From JBLNBU01 sp050260215 (GTDB lineage Bacteria; Pseudomonadota; Alphaproteobacteria; Rhodospirillales; Magnetospirillaceae): a stretch of 15,492 nt of DNA. Position numbers and translations under genes: made by a program. Location of the stretch: assembly GCA_050260215.1 (NCBI GenBank), contig JBLNBU010000079.1:1-15492 (forward strand). The letters run 5' to 3'. Of this stretch, positions 1 to 8,065 are shown piece by piece. The notes under the pieces were generated by a model. It was not told where the DNA came from. It ran no database searches and was given only the letters and a program-made list of their open reading frames with translations. The stretch's first letter is position 1. Every line of letters begins with the position of its first letter.

Positions 1-121
1 CAACGTGAAGATGCACGTGACCCTGATCGCCCCGATCGCCATGGACCAGGGCCTGCGCTTCGCCATCCGCGAAGGCGGCCGTACCGTCGGCGCCGGCGTG
101 GTCGCGAAGATCATCGAGTAG
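1..121 (+). CDS. tuf: Elongation factor Tu, C-terminal end (partial)
   Basis: The 3' end of an EF-Tu gene cut by the left edge; 39 codons are visible in frame from base 2, ending in TAG at 119-121. EF-Tu is the GTPase that delivers aminoacyl-tRNA to the ribosome. The visible part is the end of beta-barrel domain 3, with the family signature RFAIREGGRTVGAGVV followed by the short KIIE tail. The GTPase domain lies outside the window. A tuf gene ahead of rpsJ is the usual str/S10 junction in proteobacteria. A strong intrinsic terminator 30 bases after the stop suggests that tuf ends the upstream rpsL-rpsG-fusA-tuf unit; the other members are inferred, not seen. Confidence 0.97.
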   Translation, partial: NVKMHVTLIAPIAMDQGLRFAIREGGRTVGAGVVAKIIE

Positions 122-150
122 TCCACTCGACGATCGGTCTTTTCAAGAGC

Positions 151-183
151 GGCGCCCCGGGCAACCGGGGCGCCGTTTCTTTT
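151..183 (+). terminator. Intrinsic terminator after tuf
   Basis: A perfect 10-bp GC-rich stem (GGCGCCCCGG at 151-160, CCGGGGCGCC at 165-174) closes a GCAA tetraloop and is followed by the T-rich tail GTTTCTTTT. It separates the tuf unit from the S10 promoter downstream. Confidence 0.92.
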
Positions 184-276
184 CGCGGCCATGCCCCCCA
201 GCGAGAGAGGGCTTGGCCCGCCGGCGAGGCGATCGGGAGCCCCCTCGCGACACTGCGCGAATGAGACAGATAGCTG

Positions 277-305
277 TTGCCAAGCCGCCCGCGCGTCTGT
301 ATAAA
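277..305 (+). promoter_or_regulatory. Promoter of the S10 operon
   Basis: TTGCCA at 277-282 and TATAAA at 300-305 are separated by exactly 17 bases. Each hexamer has one mismatch to the sigma-70 consensus. It lies after the tuf terminator and before rpsJ, so it is the obvious main promoter of the ribosomal-protein unit. The predicted start is near 312, giving a leader of about 125 nt. The motif CTGTATAA around the -10 recurs upstream of secY (9907-9914). The about 90 bases between the tuf terminator and this promoter hold nothing I recognise. Confidence 0.75.
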
Positions 306-337
306 CCCACTCCTCGGCCTCGGCCTCATTCGGTAAG

Positions 338-415
338 AGCGTTCGCGCTGACTGCCGGAGGTTCTTTGAACCGAACGAATTTCACTCAGATCGGCGCTCC
401 GATAGGGGCGCCGAT
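338..415 (+). promoter_or_regulatory. Structured rpsJ leader with three hairpins
   Basis: The leader can form three successive hairpins. The first is a 4-bp stem with a TTCG loop at 338-349. The second is a 5-bp stem GGTTC/GAACC with a TTT loop at 360-372. The third is an 11-bp stem with one G-U pair at 390-400/405-415, closing a GATA tetraloop. The last ends 23 bases before the rpsJ start and is followed by only three Ts, so it is at best a weak terminator. In E. coli the S10 leader is the target of autogenous control by L4; whether this unrelated-looking leader does the same is inference. Confidence 0.5.
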
Positions 416-425
416 CCGATTTAAC

Positions 426-431
426 GGATGG
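426..431 (+). promoter_or_regulatory. Ribosome binding site deciding the rpsJ start
   Basis: GGATGG lies 7 bases before the ATG at 439 but only 1 base before the in-frame ATG at 433. This favours 439 as the true start and gives the usual 102-residue S10. Confidence 0.6.
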
Positions 432-438
432 CATGTCA

Positions 439-747
<309 letters not shown>

Positions 748-758
748 GGATACCAACG

Positions 759-1463
759 ATGCGATCCGGTCTCATCGCCCAGAAGGTCGGCATGACGAGG
801 ATCTTCGCCGAGGACGGCACCCACGTGCCCGTCACCGTGCTGAAGGTCGACACCTGCCAGGTGGTCTCGACCCGCTCTGTGGATAAGGACGGCTACGTCG
901 CCGTCCAGCTCGGCGCCGGCACCGCCAAGGTGAAGAACGTGGGCAAGCCTGTCCGCGGCCACTTCGCCAAGGCGAAGGTCGAACCGAAGAAGAAGGTGGT
1001 CGAGTTCCGCGTGGCCCCCGAGAACGTTCTCGAGGTCGGCACCGAGCTTTCGGCCGCCCATTTCGTCCCCGGCCAGTTCGTGGACGTCACCGGCACCACC
1101 ATCGGCAAGGGCTTTGCCGGCGCGATGAAGCGGCACAACTTCGCCGGCCTCGAGGCCAGCCACGGCGTGTCGATCTCGCACCGCTCGCACGGCTCGACCG
1201 GCCAGCGCCAGGACCCCGGCAAGGTGTTCAAGGGCAAGAAGATGGCCGGCCACATGGGCGACGTGCAGGTGACCACCCAGAACATCAAGGTGGTGTCCAC
1301 CGACGCCGAGCGCGGCCTGATCCTGGTCAAGGGTTCGGTGCCTGGCTCCGAGGGCTCGTGGGTCCTGGTTCGCGACGCGGTCAAGCGCAAGCTTCCCGAT
1401 GGCGTGCCGTTCCCGGCGGGCGTCAAGGGCGCCGCTGCCGCCTCCGCCGAAGCCGGCGAGTAA
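759..1463 (+). CDS. rplC: 50S ribosomal protein L3
   Basis: 234 residues starting MRSGLIAQKVGMTRIF at an ATG preceded by TAAGGA. The frame stays open far upstream through rpsJ, but family alignment and the Shine-Dalgarno fix the start here. L3 is an early-assembling protein of the large subunit whose long loop reaches the peptidyl-transferase centre. That loop is visible as GSTGQRQDPGKVFKGKKMAG (about residues 145-165). It includes the glutamine region that PrmB methylates in E. coli; modification here is inferred. The C-terminus carries an Ala-rich tail (AAAASAEAGE) absent from the E. coli protein, which makes it slightly long, as in other alphaproteobacteria. It is the second gene of the unit. 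Confidence 0.97.
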   Translation: MRSGLIAQKVGMTRIFAEDGTHVPVTVLKVDTCQVVSTRSVDKDGYVAVQLGAGTAKVKNVGKPVRGHFAKAKVEPKKKVVEFRVAPENVLEVGTELSAAHFVPGQFVDVTGTTIGKGFAGAMKRHNFAGLEASHGVSISHRSHGSTGQRQDPGKVFKGKKMAGHMGDVQVTTQNIKVVSTDAERGLILVKGSVPGSEGSWVLVRDAVKRKLPDGVPFPAGVKGAAAASAEAGE

Positions 1464-1476
1464 AGGATAGACGGCG

Positions 1477-2094
1477 ATGAAGACGAACGTTATCAGCCTG
1501 GACAACGCCACCGTCGGTGAGATCGAACTCTCCGACGAGGTGTTCGGTGTGGCGCTGCGCACCGACCTGCTGCACCGCATGGTGAACTGGCAGCTGGCCA
1601 AGCGCCAGACCGGCAACCACAAGACCAAGGGCATCTCCGAGCTGTCGGGGACCACCAAGAAGCCCTACAAGCAGAAGGGCACCGGCCGCGCCCGCCAGGG
1701 CTCGCTGCGCAGCCCGCAGTTCCGCGGCGGCGCCACCATCTTCGGCCCCGTGGTGCGCTCGCACGCCCATGAACTGCCGAAGAAGGTCCGCAAGCTGGCG
1801 CTGAAGGTGGCCCTCTCGGCCAAGGCCCGCGACGGCAAGCTGGTCGTCCTCGACCAGGCCAAGATCGAGACCCCGAAGACCAAGGAACTGGCGACCCGCT
1901 TTGCCAAGCTGGGCTGGAACTCGGTCCTGGTCATCGACGGCACCGTGGACGACAAGTTCGCGCTGGCCAGCCGCAACATCCCGCTGGTGGACGTGCTGCC
2001 GCAGATGGGCGCCAACGTGTATGACATCCTGCGCCGCGACACCCTGGTCCTGACCAAGGACGCGGTGCAAGCCCTGGAGGCCCGCCTGAAATGA
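1477..2094 (+). CDS. rplD: 50S ribosomal protein L4
   Basis: 205 residues, typical of bacterial L4. L4 binds 23S rRNA domain I early in assembly, and its extended loop lines the exit tunnel. That basic loop is seen at about residues 45-85, with KKPYKQKGTGRARQGSLRSP and then FRGGATIFGP. The globular part ends with the alpha/beta segment containing VLVIDG and NVYDILRRDTLVLT. In E. coli L4 is the autogenous repressor of the S10 operon, which makes it the first candidate ligand for the structured leader upstream of rpsJ. A good AAAGGA site precedes the ATG, and the stop overlaps the rplW start by 4 bases (ATGA), implying translational coupling. Confidence 0.97.
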   Translation: MKTNVISLDNATVGEIELSDEVFGVALRTDLLHRMVNWQLAKRQTGNHKTKGISELSGTTKKPYKQKGTGRARQGSLRSPQFRGGATIFGPVVRSHAHELPKKVRKLALKVALSAKARDGKLVVLDQAKIETPKTKELATRFAKLGWNSVLVIDGTVDDKFALASRNIPLVDVLPQMGANVYDILRRDTLVLTKDAVQALEARLK

Positions 2095-2399
2095 GCAAGG
2101 TCACCATCAGCAAGGAGCGGATGTACGACATCATCCGCGCCCCCGTGATCACCGAAAAGGCGACCATGGGCTCGGAGAACCGGCAGGTCACCTTCAAGGT
2201 GCCGCTCGACGCCAGCAAGCCCGAGATCAAGGCTGCGGTCGAAGGCATCTTCGGCGTCAAGGTGAACGCCGTGAACACGCTCGTCCAGAAGGGCAAGGTC
2301 AAGCGTTTCCGCGGCCGGGTCGGCCAGCGCAGCGACGTGAAGAAGGCCGTTGTCACCCTGGCCGAGGGCCACTCCATCGACGTGACCACGGGGGTCTGA
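2091..2399 (+). CDS. rplW: 50S ribosomal protein L23
   Basis: 102 residues of the bacterial L23 family, with the N-terminal helix followed by RAPVITEKAT and later the basic GKVKRFRGRVGQRSD loop. L23 sits at the tunnel exit and is the docking point for trigger factor and SRP. Glu22 in the TEK motif matches E. coli Glu18, known for the trigger-factor contact. It starts inside the end of rplD (4-base overlap), so its translation is probably coupled to L4. The GGGGT near its 3' end probably serves as the rplB ribosome binding site. Confidence 0.96.
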   Translation: MSKVTISKERMYDIIRAPVITEKATMGSENRQVTFKVPLDASKPEIKAAVEGIFGVKVNAVNTLVQKGKVKRFRGRVGQRSDVKKAVVTLAEGHSIDVTTGV

Positions 2400-2403
2400 C
2401 GCC

Positions 2404-3231
2404 ATGGCACTGAAGACGTTCAATCCGACGACTCCGGGCCGCCGCCAGCTGGTTCTCGTCGACCGCTCGTCGCTCTGGAAGGGCGAGCCCGAGAAGTCGC
2501 TGACCGAAGGCCTGCGCTCGAAGGGCGGCCGCAACAACTCCGGCCGCGTGACCATGCGCTGGCGCGGCGGCGGGCACAAGCGCCGCTACCGCATCATCGA
2601 CTTCAAGCGCAACAAGTTCGACCAGCCGGCGACCGTCGAGCGGCTCGAGTACGACCCCAACCGTTCGGCCTTCATCGCCCTGGTGAAGTACGAGGACGGC
2701 GAGAAGCGCTACATCATCGCCCCGCAGCGGCTGAACGCCGGCGACGTGGTGGTGTCGGGCGACAAGGTCGACATCAAGCCCGGCAATGCGCTGCCGCTGA
2801 AGAACATCCCGGTGGGCACCATCGTCCACAACGTCGAGCTGAAGGTGGGCAAGGGCGGCCAGATGGCCCGCTCCGCCGGCACCTACGTCCAGCTGGTGGG
2901 CAAGGACCAGGGCTACGCCCAGCTCCGCCTGTCCTCGGGCGAGCTCCGCATGGTCCGTGCCGAGTGCATGGCCACCATCGGTGCGGTGTCGAACCCCGAC
3001 CAGCAGAACGTCTCCATCGGCAAGGCCGGCCGCAACCGCTGGCTGGGCAAGCGTCCTTCGGTCCGTGGCGTCGCCATGAACCCGATCGACCACCCGCATG
3101 GCGGCGGTGAAGGCCGCACCTCGGGCGGCCGCCACCCGGTCACTCCGTGGGGCAAGCCGACCAAGGGCAAGAAGACGCGTAGCAACAAGAAGACGGATCG
3201 GCTGATCATGCGCCGCCGTCACCAGCAGTAA
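2404..3231 (+). CDS. rplB: 50S ribosomal protein L2
   Basis: 275 residues, the standard length, beginning MALKTFNPTTPGRRQLVLVD. L2 binds 23S rRNA near the peptidyl-transferase centre and is needed for subunit association. The OB-fold/RNA-binding half contains GGGHKRRYRIIDF. The SH3-like half leads to the highly conserved NPIDHPHGGGEGR motif, where His230 corresponds to the functionally important His229 of E. coli. The basic C-terminus TPWGKPTKGKKTRSNK is also typical. It follows rplW by 4 bases and has only a modest Shine-Dalgarno located inside the end of rplW. Confidence 0.98.
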   Translation: MALKTFNPTTPGRRQLVLVDRSSLWKGEPEKSLTEGLRSKGGRNNSGRVTMRWRGGGHKRRYRIIDFKRNKFDQPATVERLEYDPNRSAFIALVKYEDGEKRYIIAPQRLNAGDVVVSGDKVDIKPGNALPLKNIPVGTIVHNVELKVGKGGQMARSAGTYVQLVGKDQGYAQLRLSSGELRMVRAECMATIGAVSNPDQQNVSIGKAGRNRWLGKRPSVRGVAMNPIDHPHGGGEGRTSGGRHPVTPWGKPTKGKKTRSNKKTDRLIMRRRHQQ

Positions 3232-3245
3232 GGAGGGACGAGAAA

Positions 3246-3524
3246 ATGGCTCGTTCCGTTTGGAAAGGCCCGTTCCTCGACGGTTACATGCTCAAGAAGG
3301 CCGACAAGGCCCGCTCGAGCGGCCGCAACGAGGTGATCAAGATCTGGTCGCGCCGCTCGACCATCCTGCCGCAGTTCGTCGGCCTGACGTTCGGCGTCTA
3401 CAACGGCCAGAAGTTCATCCCGGTGCTGGTCACCGAGAACATGGTCGGCCACAAGTTCGGTGAATTCTCGCCGACCCGCACCTTCTACGGGCACGCGGTC
3501 GACAAGAAGGCGAAGAGGAAGTAG
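3246..3524 (+). CDS. rpsS: 30S ribosomal protein S19
   Basis: 92 residues starting MARSVWKGPFLDGYML, the classic S19 N-terminus. S19 lies in the 30S head next to S13 and contacts the B1 intersubunit bridge region. The conserved IWSRRSTILPQFVG, NGQKFIPV and MVGHKFGEFSPTRTFYGH motifs are all present. The ribosome binding site is the strongest of the unit: AAGGAGG at 3230-3236 overlaps the rplB stop. rplV follows after two bases. Confidence 0.97.
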   Translation: MARSVWKGPFLDGYMLKKADKARSSGRNEVIKIWSRRSTILPQFVGLTFGVYNGQKFIPVLVTENMVGHKFGEFSPTRTFYGHAVDKKAKRK

Positions 3525-3526
3525 CC

Positions 3527-3910
3527 ATGGGCAAGAAACCCGCAGAGCGCGTGCTGGCGGACAACGAGGCCAAGGCCTTCAACTCCTCCATCCGCACCTC
3601 CCCGCAGAAGCTGAACCTGGTCGCCGAGAGCATTCGCGGCATGAAGGCCGAGTCGGCTCTGCATGCCCTGACCTTCTCGAAGCGCCGCGTCGCCAAGGAA
3701 GTGAAGAAGGTGCTGCAGTCGGCCATCGCCAACGCCGAGAACAACCACCAGCTCGACGTCGACCGCCTGTACGTGGCCGAAGCCTATGTGGGCAAGGCCA
3801 TGGTGATGAAGCGCTGGCGGGCTCGCGCCCGTGGCCGCGTCGGTCGCATCGAGAAGCCGTTCAGCAACCTGACCGTCGTCGTGCGCGAGCGCGCGGAAGC
3901 CGGGGAGTAA
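3527..3910 (+). CDS. rplV: 50S ribosomal protein L22
   Basis: 127 residues. L22 contacts all 23S domains, and its long beta-hairpin lines the exit tunnel where some macrolide-resistance mutations map. The start of the core fold shows as RTSPQKLNLVAESIRGM. A helical part with AKEVKKVLQSAIANAENN follows, and then the hairpin region, with MKRWRARARGRVGRIEKPF near residues 90-112. The N-terminus has about 15 extra residues before the core (MGKKPAERVLADNEA), as in other alphaproteobacteria. The C-terminal RAEAGE tail is short and acidic. It is tightly packed between rpsS and rpsC. Confidence 0.96.
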   Translation: MGKKPAERVLADNEAKAFNSSIRTSPQKLNLVAESIRGMKAESALHALTFSKRRVAKEVKKVLQSAIANAENNHQLDVDRLYVAEAYVGKAMVMKRWRARARGRVGRIEKPFSNLTVVVRERAEAGE

Positions 3911-3914
3911 CCAG

Positions 3915-4601
3915 ATGGGTCAGAAAGTCAATCCGCTCGGGCTTCGCCTCGGCATCAACCGCACCTGGGACTCCCGCTGGTTCGCCGACGGTGAATACTC
4001 CAAGCTGCTGCACGAAGACCTGAAGCTGCGCAAGTACCTGCGCGAGAAGCTGGCCCAGGCCGGCGTGTCGCGCGTGGTCATCGAGCGTCCCGCCAAGAAG
4101 GCGCGCATCACCATCCATACCGCCCGTCCGGGCGTGGTGATCGGCAAGAAAGGCGCGGACATCGAGGTCCTGCGCAAGGACCTGTCGAAGATGACCGGTG
4201 GCGACGTCCACCTGAACATCATCGAGATCCGCAAGCCCGAGCTGGACGCCCAGCTGGTGGCCGAGTCGATCGCCCAGCAGCTCGAGCGTCGCGTGGCCTT
4301 CCGCCGCGCCATGAAGCGCTCGGTGCAGTCGGCGATGCGCCTGGGCGCCCAGGGCATCCGGATCAACTGCTCCGGCCGTCTCGGCGGCGCCGAGATCGCC
4401 CGCATGGAATGGTACCGCGAAGGCCGCGTGCCCCTGCACACCCTGCGTGCCGACGTCGATTACGGCGTCGCCACCGCCAAGACCACCTACGGCACCTGCG
4501 GTGTCAAGGTGTGGGTGTTCAAGGGCGAGATCCTGGCGCACGACCCGATGGCGCAGGACAAGCGCGCCGCCGGCGAGACCGCCCCGGCCGAACGTCGCTG
4601 A
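3915..4601 (+). CDS. rpsC: 30S ribosomal protein S3
   Basis: 228 residues beginning MGQKVNPLGLRLGINRTWDS. S3 sits at the mRNA entry tunnel and, with S4 and S5, contributes helicase activity. The type II KH domain is visible with its GxxG loop GKKG at residues 77-80 within RPGVVIGKKGADIE. The C-terminal domain shows RGAQ-like LGAQGIRINCSGRLGGAEIAR and the end segment TYGTCGVKVWVFKGEIL. The last 15 residues (to APAERR) form a flexible tail. The Shine-Dalgarno GGGGAG lies at the end of rplV. A 16-base gap precedes rplP. Confidence 0.97.
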   Translation: MGQKVNPLGLRLGINRTWDSRWFADGEYSKLLHEDLKLRKYLREKLAQAGVSRVVIERPAKKARITIHTARPGVVIGKKGADIEVLRKDLSKMTGGDVHLNIIEIRKPELDAQLVAESIAQQLERRVAFRRAMKRSVQSAMRLGAQGIRINCSGRLGGAEIARMEWYREGRVPLHTLRADVDYGVATAKTTYGTCGVKVWVFKGEILAHDPMAQDKRAAGETAPAERR

Positions 4602-4617
4602 GAAAAGGTAGCTTAAG

Positions 4618-5034
<417 letters not shown>

Positions 5035-5037
5035 GCC

Positions 5038-5238
5038 ATGGCGACCAAGGCTGCCGACATCCGCTCCAAGACCGATGACCAGCTGAAGGAGCAGGTCGTC
5101 GCGCTCAAGAAGGAGCAGTTCAACCTGCGTTTCCAGAAGGCCTCGGGCCAGCTGGAGAATACCGCCCGGGTGCGCGCGGTGCGTCGCGAGATCGCGACCA
5201 TCAAGACCGTGCTCGGCCAGCGCGCCAAGAGCGCGTAA
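5038..5238 (+). CDS. rpmC: 50S ribosomal protein L29
   Basis: 66 residues, a two-helix protein next to L23 at the tunnel exit. The signatures are DQLKEQVVALKKEQFNLRFQ in the first helix and VRAVRREIATIKTVL in the second. Length and composition are normal for the family. It begins 3 bases after rplP, using the GGGGAG at the end of that gene as its ribosome binding site. Confidence 0.95.
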   Translation: MATKAADIRSKTDDQLKEQVVALKKEQFNLRFQKASGQLENTARVRAVRREIATIKTVLGQRAKSA

Positions 5239-5251
5239 AGGAGACCAAGAA

Positions 5252-5491
5252 ATGCCCAAGCGCATTCTCCAGGGCGTCGTGGTCAGCGACAAGATGGACA
5301 AGACCGTGGTCGTCCGCGTCGAGCGTCGCGTGATGCACCCGATCTACAAGAAGTTCATCCGCCGCTCGAAGAAGTATCACGCCCACGACGAGAACAACGT
5401 CTGCAAGGTCGGCGACACTGTCCGCATTTGCGAGTGCCGCCCGCTGTCGAAGACGAAGTGCTGGGAAGTTATCGTCGAGCCGCAGGCCTGA
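5252..5491 (+). CDS. rpsQ: 30S ribosomal protein S17
   Basis: 79 residues, an OB-fold protein that binds 16S rRNA 5' domain early in 30S assembly. Visible motifs are MPKRILQGVVVSDKMDKTVVV, then HPIYKKFIRRSKKYHAHDE, and VGDTVRICECRPLSKTK. AAAGGAGA precedes the ATG at good spacing. A 33-base gap without obvious structure separates it from rplN. Confidence 0.95.
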   Translation: MPKRILQGVVVSDKMDKTVVVRVERRVMHPIYKKFIRRSKKYHAHDENNVCKVGDTVRICECRPLSKTKCWEVIVEPQA

Positions 5492-5524
5492 CGAAACCGA
5501 CCTGGATAGAGAAGGAAACTCGAC

Positions 5525-5893
5525 ATGATCCAGATGCAAACCAACCTGGACGTCGCCGATAATTCGGGTGCCCGCCGGGTGCAGTGCATCAAGGTCCTGG
5601 GTGGCTCGCACCGCACCATCGCTTCGGTCGGCGACGTTATCGTCGTCTCGATCAAGGAGGCGATCCCGCGCGGCCGCGTGAAGAAGGGCGACGTTCACCG
5701 CGCCGTCATCGTCCGCACCGCCAAGGAAATCCGTCGTCCCGACGGTACCGCGATCCGCTTCGACACCAATGCCGCCGTGCTGATCAACAAGCAGGGCGAG
5801 CCGATCGGCACCCGCATCTTCGGCCCCGTCACCCGTGAGCTTCGCGGCAAGAAGTTCATGAAGATCATCTCGCTGGCTCCGGAGGTGTTGTGA
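5525..5893 (+). CDS. rplN: 50S ribosomal protein L14
   Basis: 122 residues, exactly the standard bacterial length, starting MIQMQTNLDVADNSGARRVQ. L14 lies at the subunit interface, forms an intersubunit bridge with 16S rRNA, and is the binding site of the silencing factor RsfS. The motifs DVIVVSIKEAIPRG, KKGDVHRAVIVRT and GTRIFGPVTREL are all present. GAAGGAAA precedes the ATG. Its TGA overlaps the rplX ATG by one base. In E. coli this gene begins the spc operon, but here I see no promoter in the 33 bases before it. Confidence 0.97.
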   Translation: MIQMQTNLDVADNSGARRVQCIKVLGGSHRTIASVGDVIVVSIKEAIPRGRVKKGDVHRAVIVRTAKEIRRPDGTAIRFDTNAAVLINKQGEPIGTRIFGPVTRELRGKKFMKIISLAPEVL

Positions 5894-6216
5894 TGGCCGG
5901 ACTGCACGTCAAGAAGGGCGACAAGGTCGTCGTCCTCACCGGCAAGGACAAGGGCAAGCAGGGCGAAGTGCTCTCGGCCAGCCCGAAGGAGATGCGCGTG
6001 GTCGTCCAGGGCGTGAACCTGGTCAAGCGCCACACCCGTCCCAGCCAGGCCAATCCCCAGGGCGGCATCGTCGAGAAGGAGGCGCCGATCCATGCCTCCA
6101 ACGTCGCCCATATCGACCCCAAGGACGGCAAGCCGACCCGCGTCGGGCACAAGGTGCTCGAGGACGGCCGCAAGGTCCGCGTCGCTCGCCGGTCCGGCGA
6201 AGTGATCGACCGGTAA
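5893..6216 (+). CDS. rplX: 50S ribosomal protein L24
   Basis: 107 residues. L24 is an assembly initiator for the large subunit and binds near the 5' end of 23S rRNA. The N-terminal KOW motif is clear (HVKKGDKVVVLTGKDKGKQG, about residues 5-24). It is followed by VQGVNLVKRHTRPSQ and the GGIVEKEAPIHASNV segment. Two starts are possible: GTG at 5890 or ATG at 5893. GGAGG at 5881-5885 is 7 bases from the ATG and only 4 from the GTG, so ATG is chosen. The gene overlaps the rplN stop by one base, implying coupled translation. Confidence 0.95.
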   Translation: MAGLHVKKGDKVVVLTGKDKGKQGEVLSASPKEMRVVVQGVNLVKRHTRPSQANPQGGIVEKEAPIHASNVAHIDPKDGKPTRVGHKVLEDGRKVRVARRSGEVIDR

Positions 6217-6232
6217 GGGGGAGGAGTGACAG

Positions 6233-6772
6233 ATGGCACGCTTGCGTGAACATTACGAATCGGTCGTCCGCAAGGCCCTGCAGGAGCAGTTCTCCTACAA
6301 GAACCCCATGCAGGTTCCGAAGCTGGAAAAGATCGTGATCAACATGGGCGTCGGTGAAGCCGCCCAGGACTCGAAGAAGATCGAATCGGCCGTGGCCGAG
6401 ATGACCGCCATCGCCGGCCAGAAGCCGGTGGTGACCCGCGCCAAGACCTCGATCGCCGGCTTCAAGCTGCGCGAGGGCCAGGTGGTGGGCTGCAAGGTCA
6501 CGCTCCGCGCCGACCGCATGTACGAGTTCCTCGACCGCCTGATCAACATCGCCCTGCCGCGCGTCCGCGATTTCCGCGGCGTTCCCGGCAAGAGCTTCGA
6601 CGGCCGCGGCAACTACGCGCTCGGCCTGAAGGAGCAGATCATCTTCCCCGAGATCAACTACGACAAGGTCGAGTCGATCCGGGGCATGGACATCATTTTC
6701 GTCACGACGGCGAAGACCAACGAGGAGTGCAAGGCTCTCCTCAAGGGCTTCGACATGCCGTTCGCGTCCTGA
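6233..6772 (+). CDS. rplE: 50S ribosomal protein L5
   Basis: 179 residues, the usual bacterial length. L5 binds 5S rRNA together with L18 and contacts P-site tRNA and the S13 bridge. Motifs present are NPMQVPKLEKIVINMGVGEA, QKPVVTRAKTSIAGFKLREG, DFRGVPGKSFDGRGNY and the C-terminal GMDIIFVTTAKT. GGGGGAGGAG precedes the ATG. In E. coli the mRNA around this gene start is the S8 repressor target; I did not find an equivalent structure by eye. Confidence 0.97.
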   Translation: MARLREHYESVVRKALQEQFSYKNPMQVPKLEKIVINMGVGEAAQDSKKIESAVAEMTAIAGQKPVVTRAKTSIAGFKLREGQVVGCKVTLRADRMYEFLDRLINIALPRVRDFRGVPGKSFDGRGNYALGLKEQIIFPEINYDKVESIRGMDIIFVTTAKTNEECKALLKGFDMPFAS

Positions 6773-6789
6773 GTTGGAGTCACCAGGCA

Positions 6790-7095
6790 ATGGCTAAGAT
6801 CAGCTCCGTCGAGCGCAACAAGAAGCGCGAGAAGATGGCCAAGCAGTACGCGGCCCGTCGCGCCCGGCTCAAGGCGATCGCCACCAACCGTGAACTCAGC
6901 CCCGAGGAGCGCTTCGAAGCGGCCCTCAAGCTGGCCGAGGTTCCGCGCAATTCGTCCAAGACCCGCATCCGCCTGCGTTGCGAAGTCACCGGTCGTTCGC
7001 GCGGCAACTATCGCAAGTTCAAGCTGTGCCGTAACAAGCTGCGGGAATTGGCCTCGAACGGCCAGATCCCCGGCATGGTCAAGTCGAGCTGGTAA
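6790..7095 (+). CDS. rpsN: 30S ribosomal protein S14 (long form)
   Basis: 101 residues, the long type of S14 without the full four-cysteine zinc ribbon: only two cysteines occur, in LRCEVTGRSRG and FKLCRNKLRE. S14 sits in the 30S head near S3 and S10. The start at 6790 gives the family N-terminus MAKISSVERNKKREKM, with GGAG at 6776-6779 upstream. An in-frame upstream extension into rplE is not supported. The end IPGMVKSSW is the standard C-terminus. Confidence 0.96.
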   Translation: MAKISSVERNKKREKMAKQYAARRARLKAIATNRELSPEERFEAALKLAEVPRNSSKTRIRLRCEVTGRSRGNYRKFKLCRNKLRELASNGQIPGMVKSSW

Positions 7096-7110
7096 GGAGG
7101 GCATGGACCA

Positions 7111-7509
7111 ATGGCTATGACCGATCCGCTCGGCGATATGCTGACCCGCATCCGCAACGGACAGCGGGCCAACAAGGCGACCATCAACTCGCCGGCTTCC
7201 AACCTGCGCGCCAACGTGCTCGAGGTGCTCAAGCGTGAGGGCTACATCCGTGGCTACTCCAAGCATCAGGCTCGTCCCGGCGTCAACGAGCTCACCATCG
7301 AGCTGAAGTACCACGAGGGCCAGCCGGTCATCCGCGAGATCTCGCGCGTGTCCAAGCCGGGCCGCCGCGTGTACTCCAAGATCTCTGACCTGCCCCGCGT
7401 GGCCAATGGGCTTGGCATCGCCATCCTGTCGACCCCGCGTGGCGTCATGTCCGACGCCGAGGCTCGTGCCCAGAATGTGGGCGGCGAAGTCCTCTGCCAC
7501 GTGTTCTAA
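7111..7509 (+). CDS. rpsH: 30S ribosomal protein S8
   Basis: 132 residues. S8 is a primary 16S rRNA binder and in E. coli the autogenous repressor of the spc genes. The N-terminus MAMTDPLGDMLTRIRNGQ and the C-terminal hallmark KPGRRVYSKISDLPRV followed by GLGIAILSTPRGVM are typical. AAGGAGG at 7094-7100 overlaps the rpsN stop. The start could also be the second ATG two codons later, but the spacing of 10 bases and family alignment favour 7111. Confidence 0.97.
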   Translation: MAMTDPLGDMLTRIRNGQRANKATINSPASNLRANVLEVLKREGYIRGYSKHQARPGVNELTIELKYHEGQPVIREISRVSKPGRRVYSKISDLPRVANGLGIAILSTPRGVMSDAEARAQNVGGEVLCHVF

Positions 7510-7520
7510 AGGAGCGAACG

Positions 7521-8054
7521 ATGTCGCGAGTCGGCAAATATCCCGTGCCGGTGCCGTCGGGCGTCACCGTCCAGATCGCGGGCAGGGACGTCACGGTGAA
7601 GGGCAAGCTGGGCCAGATCCAGCTGACCCTGGTCGATGATGTGGACGCCACCCTCGAGGGTGACAAGCTGTGGGTCAAGCCCAAGGGCGAGACCAAGCGC
7701 GCCCGCATGATGTGGGGCACCACCCGTGCCCTGCTGAACAACATGGTCAAGGGCGTCCACGACGGCTTCACCGTCAATCTCGAGATCAACGGCGTCGGTT
7801 ACCGCGCCGCGGTCGAGGGCAAGGCGCTCAAGCTGAACCTGGGCTATTCGCACGACGTCGAGTATCCGATCCCGGACGACGTCACCATCAAGTGCGACAA
7901 GCCCACCGCGATTTCGATCTCCGGCCGCGACAAGCAGCGCGTCGGCCAGATCGCCGCCGAGATCCGCTCCTACCGCGGCCCCGAGCCGTACAAGGGCAAG
8001 GGTATCAAGTACGAGACCGAGACCATCCTGCGTAAGGAAGGCAAGAAGAAGTAA
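7521..8054 (+). CDS. rplF: 50S ribosomal protein L6
   Basis: 177 residues, the standard two-domain L6, beginning MSRVGKYPVPVPSGVTV. L6 is near the sarcin-ricin loop and the factor-binding site. Domain 1 includes GPLG-like VKGKLGQIQL. The second domain shows GYRAAVEGKALKLNLGYSHD and then the signature SGRDKQRVGQIAAEIRSYRG. The C-terminus PYKGKGIKYETETI with a Lys-rich end is normal. AAAGGAG lies ahead of the ATG. Confidence 0.97.
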   Translation: MSRVGKYPVPVPSGVTVQIAGRDVTVKGKLGQIQLTLVDDVDATLEGDKLWVKPKGETKRARMMWGTTRALLNNMVKGVHDGFTVNLEINGVGYRAAVEGKALKLNLGYSHDVEYPIPDDVTIKCDKPTAISISGRDKQRVGQIAAEIRSYRGPEPYKGKGIKYETETILRKEGKKK

Positions 8055-8065
8055 GGGCCCGAGCC

